Below the pieces are notes generated by a model. The model was not told where the DNA came from. It worked only from the letters and a program-made list of their open reading frames with translations, and made no database searches. Made by a program: the position numbers and the translations under genes. This document shows, piece by piece, positions 8,573-15,920 of a DNA stretch of 20,000 nt. The stretch spans positions 216,567 through 236,566 of the forward strand of contig CAUYUJ010014259.1 in assembly GCA_963575745.1 (NCBI GenBank), written 5' to 3'. Each line of letters starts with the position of its first letter. The first letter of the stretch is position 1. The DNA comes from Prorocentrum cordatum (taxonomy: Eukaryota; Sar; Dinophyceae; Prorocentrales; Prorocentraceae).

Positions 8573-8736
8573 TCAGGAGAGGAAAAAAACACGCAGGCAC
8601 AATGAATCGTCGATTTCCAGGAACATATGGGAAACTATGGGAACGGGGGGGGAAGACAAAAACCCAGAACCTATGAGAAACTATGGGGAATACTTTTATG
8701 TGTGTGTATTTCTTTGTGTGTCCTGGGGCCCCTTCA
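8573..8736 (+). mobile_element. Element A copy 3
   Basis: Starts TCAGGAGAGGAAAAAAACAC and ends TGTGTGTCCTGGGGCCCCTT-CA. A perfect 5-bp duplication, TCGAA, flanks it at 8568-8572 and 8737-8741. It lies 25 bp after the inferred exon 3 donor. Confidence 0.9.
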
Positions 8737-8937
8737 TCGAAGAGCAACAGAAAAGGGCACAACAGATTGCAGGAAAGGGCACGTCCCAGGGGATGGGTGG
8801 GCGGAGGCTCGCATGTCGTCCTCGACGCCCTGCCAGATGTTTTTTTTGCGTTGGGCGAGCTTGAGCATCGTGGCTGCAACGCTCGTGTGAAAGTAGCGAC
8901 TGCCGACTTGGGCCATCAGGCCGAGAAATTACGCTTG

Positions 8938-9125
8938 GCCTTGCCAGGTCCTCTTCCTCCTCTTCCTCCTCCTCCTCCTCCTCCTCCTCCTCAATCCCAT
9001 CCTGGTCGAGAGGAGCAATCCATCACATACAGTACGCATTGCCTTTCGGAGCTCCGCGCGGGTTTCGTGTATCGGCGCTGGCTTCCCATGGCGGCGCGCA
9101 CACACATTGATGTTCCACACCGATT
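8938..9125 (+). mobile_element. Element G copy 2 with CTC tract (truncated)
   Basis: Order: CCTTGCCAGGTCCTC, (CTC)n to about 8993, GAGAGGAGCAATCCATCACA, then TTTCGGAGCTCCGCGCGGGT and TATCGGCGCTGG. This matches the reverse complement of copy 1. The GC-rich core is cut short after GGCGGCGCGC; a remnant of the far arm may follow at 9102-9125. Confidence 0.6.
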
Positions 9126-9461
9126 CGTAGGCCAGCCCTGCCGAATCAACGCTACCCGTGTATCCTGTGGTTCGCGACCCATACTTCCTGCATTACAGTC
9201 AAAAGCCCAAATAAGGACGCGCGACTTTGCTCAGGGTACCCTTGCGTCCTTGCTCTTCCTTGCTCTTGCGTCCTTGAGGTGTTCGTCGTCCGCCGCCCAA
9301 CAAATCCCAACTTCGGCTTCCAAGGGTCCTGCTTCCTTACCGCGCGTCCTTATTAGGGTTTTTGATTGTACCTCCTGCATTATTGTGGCCATGTGGTCCT
9401 CGGAAGGATCTCGTGCCCTCCCGCGTGCCCTGTTCAATCGGCCTCCTCGACTGTAATTGTT

Positions 9462-9489
9462 TGGGAGCCTCGCTCGGGCGAGGCTCCCA
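9462..9489. repeat. Perfect 12-bp stem, 4-base loop hairpin
   Basis: TGGGAGCCTCGC, loop TCGG, GCGAGGCTCCCA. There is no T tract after it, and a bacterial-type terminator reading would not apply in this genome. Confidence 0.9.
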
Positions 9490-9517
9490 CGACGATGTTC
9501 TCGATGCTCAGCCTTTG

Positions 9518-9690
9518 AGGTGCAATCGCGCGTGCTACCGCGTGGTAATCGAAGAGAAAGTGCCGATTGAGCGTCGCTTGGCGCCAATTTAGCGTTGACT
9601 GGCGCCGGTTAGCGCCGACGAGCATCGATCAGCGTCGAATTCGCAAGGGCCAGCAAGATGACACCAGGGGCCCCCAAGAGTTGCCACAGA
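9518..9690 (+). repeat. Repeat H copy 2
   Basis: Same order as 366-560: GAGAAAG, AGCGTCG.../AGCGTTGACT units, GCCAGCAAGATG, AGAGTTGCC. More diverged in the tandem part. Confidence 0.65.
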
Positions 9691-9846
9691 ACACCGACCG
9701 TGACCAATCTGTGGCGGGATCTCGCCGACGCCGATCTTGGTCATGGTGCTGGCCGGCCGTCGCCAGCCTTGGAGGATGATCTACGAATTGACGGTGACCA
9801 CGACGGATGGTGACCGAGATCGACACGACGTTTCTGCGTTTTGTCT

Positions 9847-10064
9847 CTAGGGGAACAAAAAGTGGCATAGACATGAAAACTCGGAGGTCCGCGCGGATTT
9901 CTCGGATCGGCGCTGGGGCCCCCCGGCGGCGCCTCCGCCCCGGCGGCGCCTCCGGCGCCGCCCCTGGCGCGCTCCGCGCGCCACTGAGGGGGGTCCAGCG
10001 CCGATCCGAGAAATCCGCGCGGACCTCCGAGAGTTTATGTCTATGCCACTTTTTGTTCCCCTAG
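9847..10064 (+). mobile_element. Element G copy 3: 218 bp with about 73-bp terminal inverted repeats
   Basis: The left arm begins CTAGGGGAACAAAAAGTGGC at 9847 and runs through GGTCCGCGCGGATTTCTCGG to GGCGCTGG. The right arm is its reverse complement, ending at 10064 with CTAG, with only about five mismatches over 73 bp. The core is GC-rich GGCGGCGCC repeats. A 3-bp TCT on both outsides may be the target duplication. Best-preserved copy of five. It ends 40 bp before JmjC exon 4, so its right flank also supplies the intron's 3' end. Confidence 0.85.
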
Positions 10065-10104
10065 TCTTGGTCATGCCCCCCTCTTTTTTATTTCCCCCTC
10101 CCAG

Positions 10105-10155
10105 GTGAGCCTGCTGCTCCGCGGCCGCAAGCTGTGGGCCTTCTTCCGGGGGGGG
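10105..10155 (+). CDS. JmjC gene exon 4: 2-oxoglutarate lysine block (LLLRGRKLWAFF)
   Basis: After a clear acceptor (pyrimidine tract ending CCCAG at 10104) the frame reads VSLLLRGRKLWAFF. It matches the 'WNALLxGxKxWxLxPP' strand right after HxDP in JMJD6-like proteins. Lys at 10129-10131 takes the place of the 2-oxoglutarate-binding lysine. The usual Trp following 'TSA' is Val here. The 3' end lies in a G run and is not resolved (about 10147-10155). The usual PP follows in exon 5. Repeat C starts within about 20 bp downstream. Confidence 0.75.
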
Positions 10156-10159
10156 GTCG

Positions 10160-10315
10160 GAAGGCCACGGTTAGGGGATCGAAGGTTCGACGGTCGAGAG
10201 GTTTTCGGGCGTGTCCGTCGGTTCTCGGCAGGTTTGCAACCTCGGATGCGTTCCAACATGCAGGTGCGCCTCCCTGAGGGCGTTGCGGGGGAGCCCGGAT
10301 CGTCCCTCACGGCCG
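10160..10315 (+). repeat. Repeat C copy 2, just after exon 4
   Basis: Order: GTTAGGGGATCGAAGGTTCG, GGTCGAGAGGTTTT, GTGTCCGTCGGTTCTCGGCA, CCTCGGATGCGTTCC, GAGCCCGGATCGTCCC, CACGGCCG. The same motifs in the same order occur at 17375-17530 and, reversed, at 1800-1945. Confidence 0.75.
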
Positions 10316-10350
10316 AGTCATGACCCGAGAAGTCAGATTTCCAGCTCATT

Positions 10351-10449
10351 GACACACACAACACACGCACAATTTACACGTCTGCTTTCTTGAAAATATA
10401 CAGAAATATAAGAAAAATCCAAGTGTGTGTGTGTCTTTGTGGGCCCCCG
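10351..10449 (+). mobile_element. Element A remnant (copy 4)
   Basis: ACACACAACACACGCACAAT at the left, GAAAATATACAGAAATATAA in the middle, TGTGTGTCTTTGTGGGCCCC at the right. The order matches element A, but the 5' terminus and the TGGGAAGTGG motif are lost. Its right end is the first unit of the 84-bp array. Confidence 0.6.
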
Positions 10450-10755
10450 CCATACCCCTGGACCGTCAAAGACGACTCGGGAGGAGACGCCAGCCCCAGG
10501 GTGTGTGTGTGTGTGTGTCTTTGTGGGCCCCCGCCATACCCCTGGACCGTCAAAGACGACTCGGGAGGAGACGCCAGCCCCAGGGTGTGTGTGTGTGTGT
10601 GTCTTTGTGGGCCCCCGCCATACCCCTGGACCGTCAAAGACGACTCGGGAGGAGACGCCAGCCCCAGGGTGTGTGTGTGTGTGTGTGTCTTTGCGGGCCC
10701 CCGCCATACCCCTGGACCGTGAAAAAGGACTCGGGAGGAAGCGCCAGCCCCAGGG
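10423..10755 (+). repeat. 84-86-bp tandem array, four units
   Basis: TCTTTGTGGGCCCCCGCCAT recurs with spacing 84, 84 and 86 bp (start 10434, 10518, 10602, 10688). Each unit is a (GT)n run followed by that motif, CCTGGACCGT and GGGAGGAGACGCCAGCCCCA. The first three are almost identical; the fourth carries several changes, and the GT run varies in length. Confidence 0.95.
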
Positions 10756-10980
10756 AGAGGGGCCGGGCCTTCCGGGGAGCGCGCCTCGAACAAAAATTGG
10801 ACTGCCGCACGCCCGGGGAGAGATGCCGCTGCCGCGGCTCGTCCCTCGCGCTCGTCTCCTTGGGGGTCTCGCGGGGGGGCCCTGCGTCGCCACGGCCAGA
10901 GTCGCGCCGACATCCTGGTGAGGACCGGCCGGCCCCAGGAGGAGAGCGCTCTCTGTCCTCTGGCGCGCACCGGTCGTCGC

Positions 10981-11147
10981 TTGAGGAGGGGATGAAAACA
11001 CACAGACACAAGGAATCGTCGATTCCCAGAAGATATGGGAAAATATGGGAAGTGGGGGAAAAACAGAAACCCTTGAAAATATTGGGAAATATGAGGAATC
11101 CGGTTATTTGTGTGTATTTAATATATATATACATATATATATATATG

Positions 11148-11178
<31 letters not shown>

Positions 11179-11318
11179 GTTTGTGTGTGTGTTGTGTGTG
11201 TGTGTGTTGTGTGTGTTGTGTGTGTGTTGTGTGTGTGTTGTGTGTGTTGTGTGTGTTGTGTGTGTGTGTGTGTTTGTGTGTGTGTGTTTGTGTGTGTGTG
11301 TGTCCCAGGGCCCCTTCA
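10981..11318 (+). mobile_element. Element A copy 5, enlarged by AT/GT microsatellite
   Basis: Starts TTGAGGAGGGGATGAAAACA and ends TGTGTGTCCCAGGGCCCCTT-CA. Flanks GTCGC (10976-10980) and GTTGC (11319-11323) look like a 5-bp duplication with one change. Length is 338 bp rather than about 165 because the TTTGTGTGTATTTA segment has grown into (AT)n at 11120-11162 and (GT)n with GTTGT interruptions at 11163-11303. Confidence 0.85.
11120..11303 (+). repeat. (AT)n then (GT)n microsatellite
   Basis: TATATATA/CATATATATA alternation followed by GT repeats with regular TTG interruptions, inside element A copy 5. Confidence 0.95.
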
Positions 11319-11498
11319 GTTGCCCACGCCACACCCCTCCGACCCCCCAGGCTGGTGACGGCAACGATCGTACGCACGGGGGTGGCTTGGGCCTCCCGCC
11401 CACGTGCTGATGCTTGCGCGCGTACCTTGGCGATCAGAGCGCACCCCCGCCCCGACGTGCCCCATCCCGCCCAGGCGTTACCCTTACCCTGGGCCCAG

Positions 11499-11552
11499 CA
11501 CACACACACACTCTCTCACACACAAACACGCATACACACATACACGCATACA

Positions 11553-11583
<31 letters not shown>

Positions 11584-11585
11584 GC
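11499..11585 (+). repeat. (CA)n microsatellite
   Basis: CA repeats with TCT and ACG/CATACA interruptions. Complementary to the GT tract about 200 bp upstream, so the two could pair. Confidence 0.95.
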
Positions 11586-11785
11586 CCAACCCCTGGGTGA
11601 CGACGGCCTCCCGAAACAAGAAGAAAACGCTCGAGAGTAGTGGAGGCGTCGGCATCTGTGTGTTTCCACACATCCGCGACGCACCCTGGGGCGCCTGCGG
11701 GCGATACTTCCGCCGGCGCCGACGCCCCCCCACTTCGGATGCAATTCCTGAGAGGTCAAATTCCGTTTTCGCCCCGGTCCGACAT

Positions 11786-11860
11786 CCGGCTTAATCCAGC
11801 TTAATCCCGCTTAATCTGGCTTCATCCCGCTGAATCTGACTGAATCCTGCTTAGTCCGAG
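11786..11860 (+). repeat. 10-bp minisatellite (GCTTAATCCC)n, about 7 units
   Basis: GCTTAATCCA, GCTTAATCCC, GCTTAATCTG, GCTTCATCCC, GCTGAATCTG, ACTGAATCCT, GCTTAGTCCG in succession. Confidence 0.9.
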
Positions 11861-12070
11861 GCCCACTCTGGCGCAACAATCCTCCTGAATGTTTCCGACG
11901 AAGACCTCCCAGTAGTTGCCTCCTACCCCCCCCCGCCGCGCCCAGCCCCTCCCCCGGGAGCTCCCGAACGAAGTGAACCCCGCCCTCCCCCTCAGAAATC
12001 GTGGGGGGTAGCGGTAGGGTTCGCATCTGGCTGCCAAAGGGCGTTCCTCCGCCCAGTGGTGAAACGTAAT

Positions 12071-12237
12071 TCAGGAGGGGGGAAAAAAATCACACACAGA
12101 CACAATTGTGACACAATGCATCGTCGATGCCCCGGAGAATAAAGGAAACTATGGGAAGTGGGGGGGGGAGACGAAAACCCGGAAAATGTAAGAACATATG
12201 GGGAATCCTTTTCTTTGTGTGTCCCAGGGCCCCTTCA
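12071..12237 (+). mobile_element. Element A copy 6
   Basis: Starts TCAGGAGGGGGGAAAAAAAT and ends TTTGTGTGTCCCAGGGCCCC-TTCA. Perfect 5-bp duplication, GTAAT, at 12066-12070 and 12238-12242. It lacks the TTATTTGTGTGTATTTA segment of other copies. Confidence 0.9.
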
Positions 12238-12661
12238 GTAATGACTCGAGCACGCCGGAACTCGGGTCTGTCGACGCTTGTTGACGCGCGCGTCCTGGAT
12301 GTTTGTTGGCGGTCCAGTTCTCGAGGGATATTTGCAGCGGGAGCTCGCGTGAAATTTCAGACTGGGTCTCGACATTCTCATGATGGCCCTGTCAGGCCAA
12401 CCTGAGTCCCCCGCAACCGAGTCCTCTGCTTCCCCGTTCTTCGGCAGCCTCTTGCCAGTACCCCCCCATGGTCCGTCTGCCTCAGGGCCCGCTTGTCGGC
12501 GCAGGTCTCGTGGCGACAGCAGCAGCTCAGAATCGGGCCCAGACCCCTCCCGCTTCCGAGCTGCGTCCAGACGTTGCGACGAGGGGCCCTCCCGAAGGCC
12601 ATCTGCCGCTGTCTCACTGGCGCCTCGTGTGGCAGGCCGATTCCCCCCACCACGCCCGCCC

Positions 12662-12760
12662 CGTCCTGGGCCTGAACGTGCGCATTCGCTTTCAGGGGCG
12701 TATCGCCGACCTATCGGCGATGTATCGCCGATTCCAGCTCGATGTTTCCCCTCCCTCTTG
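12662..12760 (+). repeat. Repeat L copy 1 (ATCGGCGATGTATCGCCGAT)
   Basis: TATCGCCGACCTATCGGCGA, then TGTATCGCCGATTCCAGCTC and GATGTT. It matches 17836-17930 over about 95 bp, including the upstream part. The core is a self-complementary CGGCGATGTATCGCCG. It shares vocabulary with element E. Confidence 0.7.
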
Positions 12761-13129
12761 GATCGCCGCGGGGGGGGGGGTAAGAGGATTGGGTGGGTAT
12801 AAGTGCATGCTAAGGTGGCTAATTCATGGCCTGACCTAACTTCAAAGAGGGTCAGAATTGCCCGAAGTGGCTGAGCGAGCCAAGATCTGGGCCAAGCGGG
12901 CTGCGCCCACTCAGCTGAGCGATCGACCCACCCAAGCCACTCAGGGCACTGAAGCGAACCAGCCGACGCTAGCATAGAGAACCCACCTCAGCATCCACGT
13001 GTGCCCCCTGCCTCCCTGAAGCCAACGCCGCCGTGATCCCAGCTGAGCCGGCCGCCCCCCCCCTGCCCCAGAACCCCGGCGTCATCATTTGTTCGTAGCG
13101 TCGACCCCCAGGGGTACCGTCCTTTACTG

Positions 13130-13150
13130 CCGCAATCATGTTGGCTCAAA
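13130..13150 (+). other. Possible degenerate spliced-leader relic
   Basis: By eye, 16 of 21 bases match the dinoflagellate spliced leader core, including CCG at the start and TTGGCTCAA near the end. It sits at the left edge of an AT-richer, A-rich stretch (to about 13330), as expected if a trans-spliced transcript had been reinserted. A chance match is possible. Confidence 0.3.
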
Positions 13151-13330
13151 CACGAGAGGGAAATAATTCCTCCTCGATCTATCGATTACTGAAGCTCCGC
13201 CAATCAAACTTAGAAACTACACTAGGTTCGCAAACGAAAAGCACTCGAATCATATTCTTGAGCAGTGACTTGAATCAAACGAAAAAAAAAACGCGACCAC
13301 AAAAACTCAAGGAACTTTACGGACACAGGA
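13135..13330 (+). other. AT-richer island upstream of exon 5
   Basis: Composition changes abruptly from the GC-rich surroundings. It contains CAAACGAAAAGCACTCG, an A9 run at 13281-13289 and many A-rich words. An open frame from 13138 (MLAQTREGNNSSSIYRLLKL...) crosses it but resembles no family I know. It may be a young insertion. Confidence 0.4.
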
Positions 13331-13441
13331 CTGGTCCTTCGCCCCGCGAGGCCCGAGGGGGGCCCGGTGAGGGCCCCCTCCGGGCCGCAGCCATAGCGAA
13401 GCAGACGAATTCACGACGCGAGGCGGCCTGGGGCCCTCGAG

Positions 13442-13593
13442 CTCCTCCCTGCCCGTGGCCGTCGACCGCTCCCCCCCCGCCGTCCCTCCTGGGGCTGCGC
13501 CGCCCGGGGTGCGCGAGACGAGCTGCGGCGGCCGCCCGGTGCACGAGAGCCCCCCCGCCGCGTGGTGGTGGCGCCACGTCTTCCCGGCGCGGG
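13442..13593 (+). CDS. JmjC gene exon 5: PPGV / ESPPAAWWWRHVFP block
   Basis: The frame reads ...DRSPPAVPPGAAPPGVRETSCGGRPVHESPPAAWWWRHVFPA. The order 'PP-x-VPPGV ... ESPxxWWxxVYP' is the stretch between the co-substrate lysine strand and the distal histidine in JMJD6-like JmjC domains. The 5' edge is uncertain: an AG at 13440-13441 is possible, but homology starts only near 13470. A GT at 13594 is one possible donor; the frame stays open further right. It is much more GC-rich than the AT-rich stretch 13135-13330 just upstream. Confidence 0.75.
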
Positions 13594-13737
13594 GTGGCCG
13601 CCCGCTCGCCGGCGGGGCCTTCTTCTCGGGCCGCGCCCTGCAGGGGGTCACCGCTTATCGGGGCCTCCCGGAGGGGGCCCGGGTGTCGGGGGAGGGGGAG
13701 GTACCGAATTCGCTACCCTTCCCCAGAGATCCAACGC

Positions 13738-13870
13738 ATTGAAAAAGTCAAGACGCAGGTGTTTCGTAATTCTCGACCTCCAGAGGCCCTCGCCGGGCCT
13801 CGGGGCCGTCAAAAAACGCCTCAGGATCAAAAACCGGTCCCGGGGAAGGGGTCCAGACCTCTGGTCGGGA
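13738..13870 (+). repeat. Repeat B copy 1
   Basis: Order: TTGAAAAAGTCAAGACG (decayed hairpin), GGCCTCGGGGCCGTCAAAAA, ACCGGTCCCGGGGAAGGGGT, CCAGACCTCTGG. Same order as 14286-14450 and, reversed, 18000-18115. Confidence 0.75.
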
Positions 13871-14069
13871 GCGGAAAAGAGGGGGTGATGACTAGGGGGG
13901 GGGTGGATTTCATGGCGCGGGCCATGATTTTTCCGCAGATTTCATGGCGCCTCTTCTTATTCTATTACGTCCCAGGCCCCCCCGCTGGGCCGCGCACATG
14001 CCGCCGGTCATGATTTGCACCCCCCCCTCTTGGACACCCCCCTCTTGGCCGCTCCCGATCTGGGGGTCG

Positions 14070-14090
14070 CGTCGTGAAAAAATCACGACG
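14070..14090. repeat. CGTCGTGA-AAAAA-TCACGACG hairpin
   Basis: Eight-base perfect stem, five-A loop, inside GGGGTCGCGTCGTG... and followed by TCGGGGGTCTGG. First of three related hairpins. Confidence 0.9.
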
Positions 14091-14140
14091 TCGGGGGTCT
14101 GGGTCCCTATAGTGCTCCCCTGAGTGGGCCTCCATGGGAG

Positions 14141-14214
14141 GCCCTCGTGGCCACGGCCGCGTTCGCCTCGAAGTCCTGGTCAGGACGCACCCCGGGAGCA
14201 GCGGTATCGGTACC
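14141..14214 (-). repeat. Repeat I copy 2
   Basis: Matches 2240-2328. The minus-strand frame reads TDTAAPGVRPDQDFEANAAV then ATRA. A three-residue stretch of copy 1 (between TP and PG) is missing without loss of frame. Confidence 0.5.
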
Positions 14215-14221
14215 GTCTGCT

Positions 14222-14572
14222 TTCCGCAGGAGGATTGCGCCTCGTCGCCGATGCATCGGCGATGTGGAGCCAGATTCCCATACCCCCTCGGGTCGTGAAA
14301 AAATCACGACGGGAGGTTTTTCAACATTTTCGGCCCCCGGGGGCCCTTACTGGGCCTCGGGACCGTCAAAAAACGACTCGGGATGAAAAACCGGTCCCAG
14401 GGAAGGGGTCCAGACCTCTGGGGGTCGCGTCATGAAAAAATCATGACGTCGGTGGTCTGGTTTTTCTCCAAGCAGACGTCGCCGATGTATCGCTGACGTC
14501 GCCGATGCAGTGGCGATGCGGCGAAATTATCCAACCCCATCGATCTACTCCTCCGGGGACCCAATCTACCCT
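14222..14572 (+). mobile_element. Element E copy 1, interrupted by repeat B
   Basis: The left part at 14222-14280 (GCCGATGCATCGGCGATGTG, GAGCCAGATT) and right part at 14466-14572 (GACGTCGCCGATGTATCGCT, GATGCGGCGAAATT, CCCCATCGATCTAC) correspond to adjacent segments of the intact copy at 18919-19168. Repeat B copy 2 lies between them. The left terminal arm is mostly missing. Confidence 0.65.
14286..14455 (+). repeat. Repeat B copy 2, with hairpins at both ends
   Basis: Begins with hairpin GTCGTGA-AAAAA-TCACGAC (14292-14310), continues GGGCCTCGGGACCGTCAAAA and ACCGGTCCCAGGGAAGGGGT, and ends with hairpin CGTCATGA-AAAAA-TCATGACG (14428-14448). Confidence 0.8.
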
Positions 14573-14727
14573 GAGTGTTAGAAAACAGCCCTCCAGACTT
14601 ATAGACCTACCTTGACTGCCTAAAACCTCGACAGGAATTTAGATGTCGAGGCCCCTGGTGCTATTTTTAGCCCTCCTGGAAGGTCAGTGTAGGGGGTTGA
14701 TTAGCAGGTTGGCCCTGCCACATCAAG

Positions 14728-14776
14728 GGTATACATATATATATATACATACATATTTGTGTATATATACACACAC
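14728..14776 (+). repeat. (AT)n microsatellite
   Basis: GTATACATATATATATATAC, then a short spacer and GTATATATACACACACC. Confidence 0.9.
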
Positions 14777-14837
14777 CTTTTGTGTCCGTTGCACGGCGTC
14801 TCGTGTCCTCTGAACGCTTGCGGCAGCGTGACCCTCG

Positions 14838-15030
14838 GAGGGGTCTCGTGTTCAGTCGGGCATGTCCCTCTACAGGAGGAATATGCAACAATACGCAAAA
14901 TAACTTATAGCGACGATTTTTGTAGCATTTGTTTGATTAGTTGTTTATTTGTTTTGAACATGTTTCAGTTTTCCCCGAAAATCCGCCTTTCGGAGCACAT
15001 GCCCAACCTAAGTCTTGTGCCCTCTCGCGT
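14838..15030 (+). mobile_element. Element F copy 2 (degenerate)
   Basis: The left arm TTCAGTCGGGCATGTCCCTC-TACAGGAGG matches copy 1. The right side (GGAGCACATGCCCAACCTAA) pairs imperfectly. AT-rich core as in copy 1 but of different sequence. Confidence 0.6.
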
Positions 15031-15532
15031 GTTCTCTCCCACAGGAACTCGACTGTGTGGGGGGGCCGCCAATGCCTCCTGTCGGCGGCGAGCGAAGGGG
15101 GGGAGTGAGAAGGAGAAGGACTTCTCAGAGGGCGGCGGGGCTTCTCAGAAGCCCTCGCGCCTTCTGAGAGGCTTTTGCTAGTGTCTTCGGGGAAGGCTCA
15201 GAGAACTTCCCGGAAGGCCCGGGGACGCCCGAGCCTTTCGGGGGCCCCCAAACGGGGTGGTGACCACACCGTATGGTGAGTCGGTGGGGGTTCGGGGTCA
15301 CCGCACGGTTTTGGGACTTGGGTCGTTCTCCGAGGATGTCTCGGGCGGTTGGGACCTCCAGGGTCCCAAAACCGTGTGGTGACGGACCGTGCGGTGAGGT
15401 CTTTGCGGATTTCGAGGTCGCCGCCGGGTCTGTCACCACACGGTTTTGGCACGCCCGAGCCTCGTGGAGCTCGCCTCTTCTCACCTTCCCCCCTGCGCTC
15501 GCCGCCGAGCCGCCCCGGCGAGCGGAGCGCGG

Positions 15533-15645
15533 CACTTCTCGGAGCGCCGCGCGGATCTCTTGGATCGGCGCGGGGCCCCCCCGTGTGGCGGCGCCGCTGG
15601 CGCCGCCCAGGTCGCGCGCCCCGCACGCCAGGGGGTGCGGGGGGC
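15533..15645 (+). mobile_element. Element G copy 4 (left half)
   Basis: CTTCTCGGAGCGCCGCGCGG, ATCTCTTGGATCGGCGCGGG, then the GGCGGCGCCGCTGGCGCCGC core. The right half is replaced by the CTC array; a possible right-arm remnant (CGCGCGGAGCTCCGAGC) lies at 15963-15979. Confidence 0.6.
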
Positions 15646-15646
15646 C

Positions 15647-15920
15647 CCTCCTCCTCCTCCTCCTCCTCCTCCTCCTCCTCCTCCTCCTCCTCCTCCTCCC
15701 CTCTTGCCCCCTCCTCCTCTTCCTCCTCCTCCTCCTCCTCCTCCTCCTCCTCCTCCTCCTCCTCTTGCCCCCCTCCTCCTCCTCCTCCTCCTCCTCCTCC
15801 TCCTCCTCCTCCTCCCCTCCTCCTCCTCCTCCTCCTCCTCCTCCTCCTGCTCCTGCTCCTCCTCCTCCTCCGCCTCCTCCTCCTCCTCCTCCTCCTCCTC
15901 CTCCTCCTCCTCCTCCTCTT
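15647..15920 (+). repeat. (CTC)n microsatellite, about 270 bp
   Basis: Long interrupted CTC/CCT tract with TTG, CTT and CTG interruptions, ending in a G10-12 run near 15919-15931. It is the longest simple repeat in the window and generates poly-Pro/Leu/Ser frames. Confidence 0.95.

Larger units (their letters stand above)
8549..10104 (+). other. Intron 3 (inferred), GC-AG
   Basis: From GCGAGC to CCCAG between JmjC exons 3 and 4, phase 0. It contains element A copy 3, element G copies 2 and 3, repeat H copy 2 and a hairpin. Nothing recognised at 8745-8935, 9130-9455 or 9695-9845. Confidence 0.6.
10156..13441 (+). other. Intron 4 (inferred), about 3.3 kb
   Basis: Contains repeat C copy 2, an A remnant with the 84-bp array, A copies 5 and 6, GT/AT/CA microsatellites, a 10-bp minisatellite, repeat L and a possible spliced-leader relic. 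Stretches 10756-10975, 11325-11500, 11590-11780, 11865-12060, 12245-12660 and 12780-13125 show no feature I can name. Confidence 0.55.

Noticed and set aside
9462-9489. Rho-independent terminator
   Set aside because: Strong hairpin but no T tract, and not a bacterial genome.
10425-11600. 391-codon frame with repeated CVCVSLWAPAIPLD motif
   Set aside because: It is the 84-bp tandem array (84 is divisible by 3) followed by GT/AT/CA microsatellites.
11786-11860. Telomere-like repeat (TTAATCC units)
   Set aside because: Unit is 10 bp, degenerate and only about 7 copies; it does not match TTTAGGG-type telomeric repeats and is internal.
12235-12975. 246-codon antisense frame
   Set aside because: No recognisable domain; its GxHRAGIGDxSP segment is simply repeat L, also present at 17836-17930.
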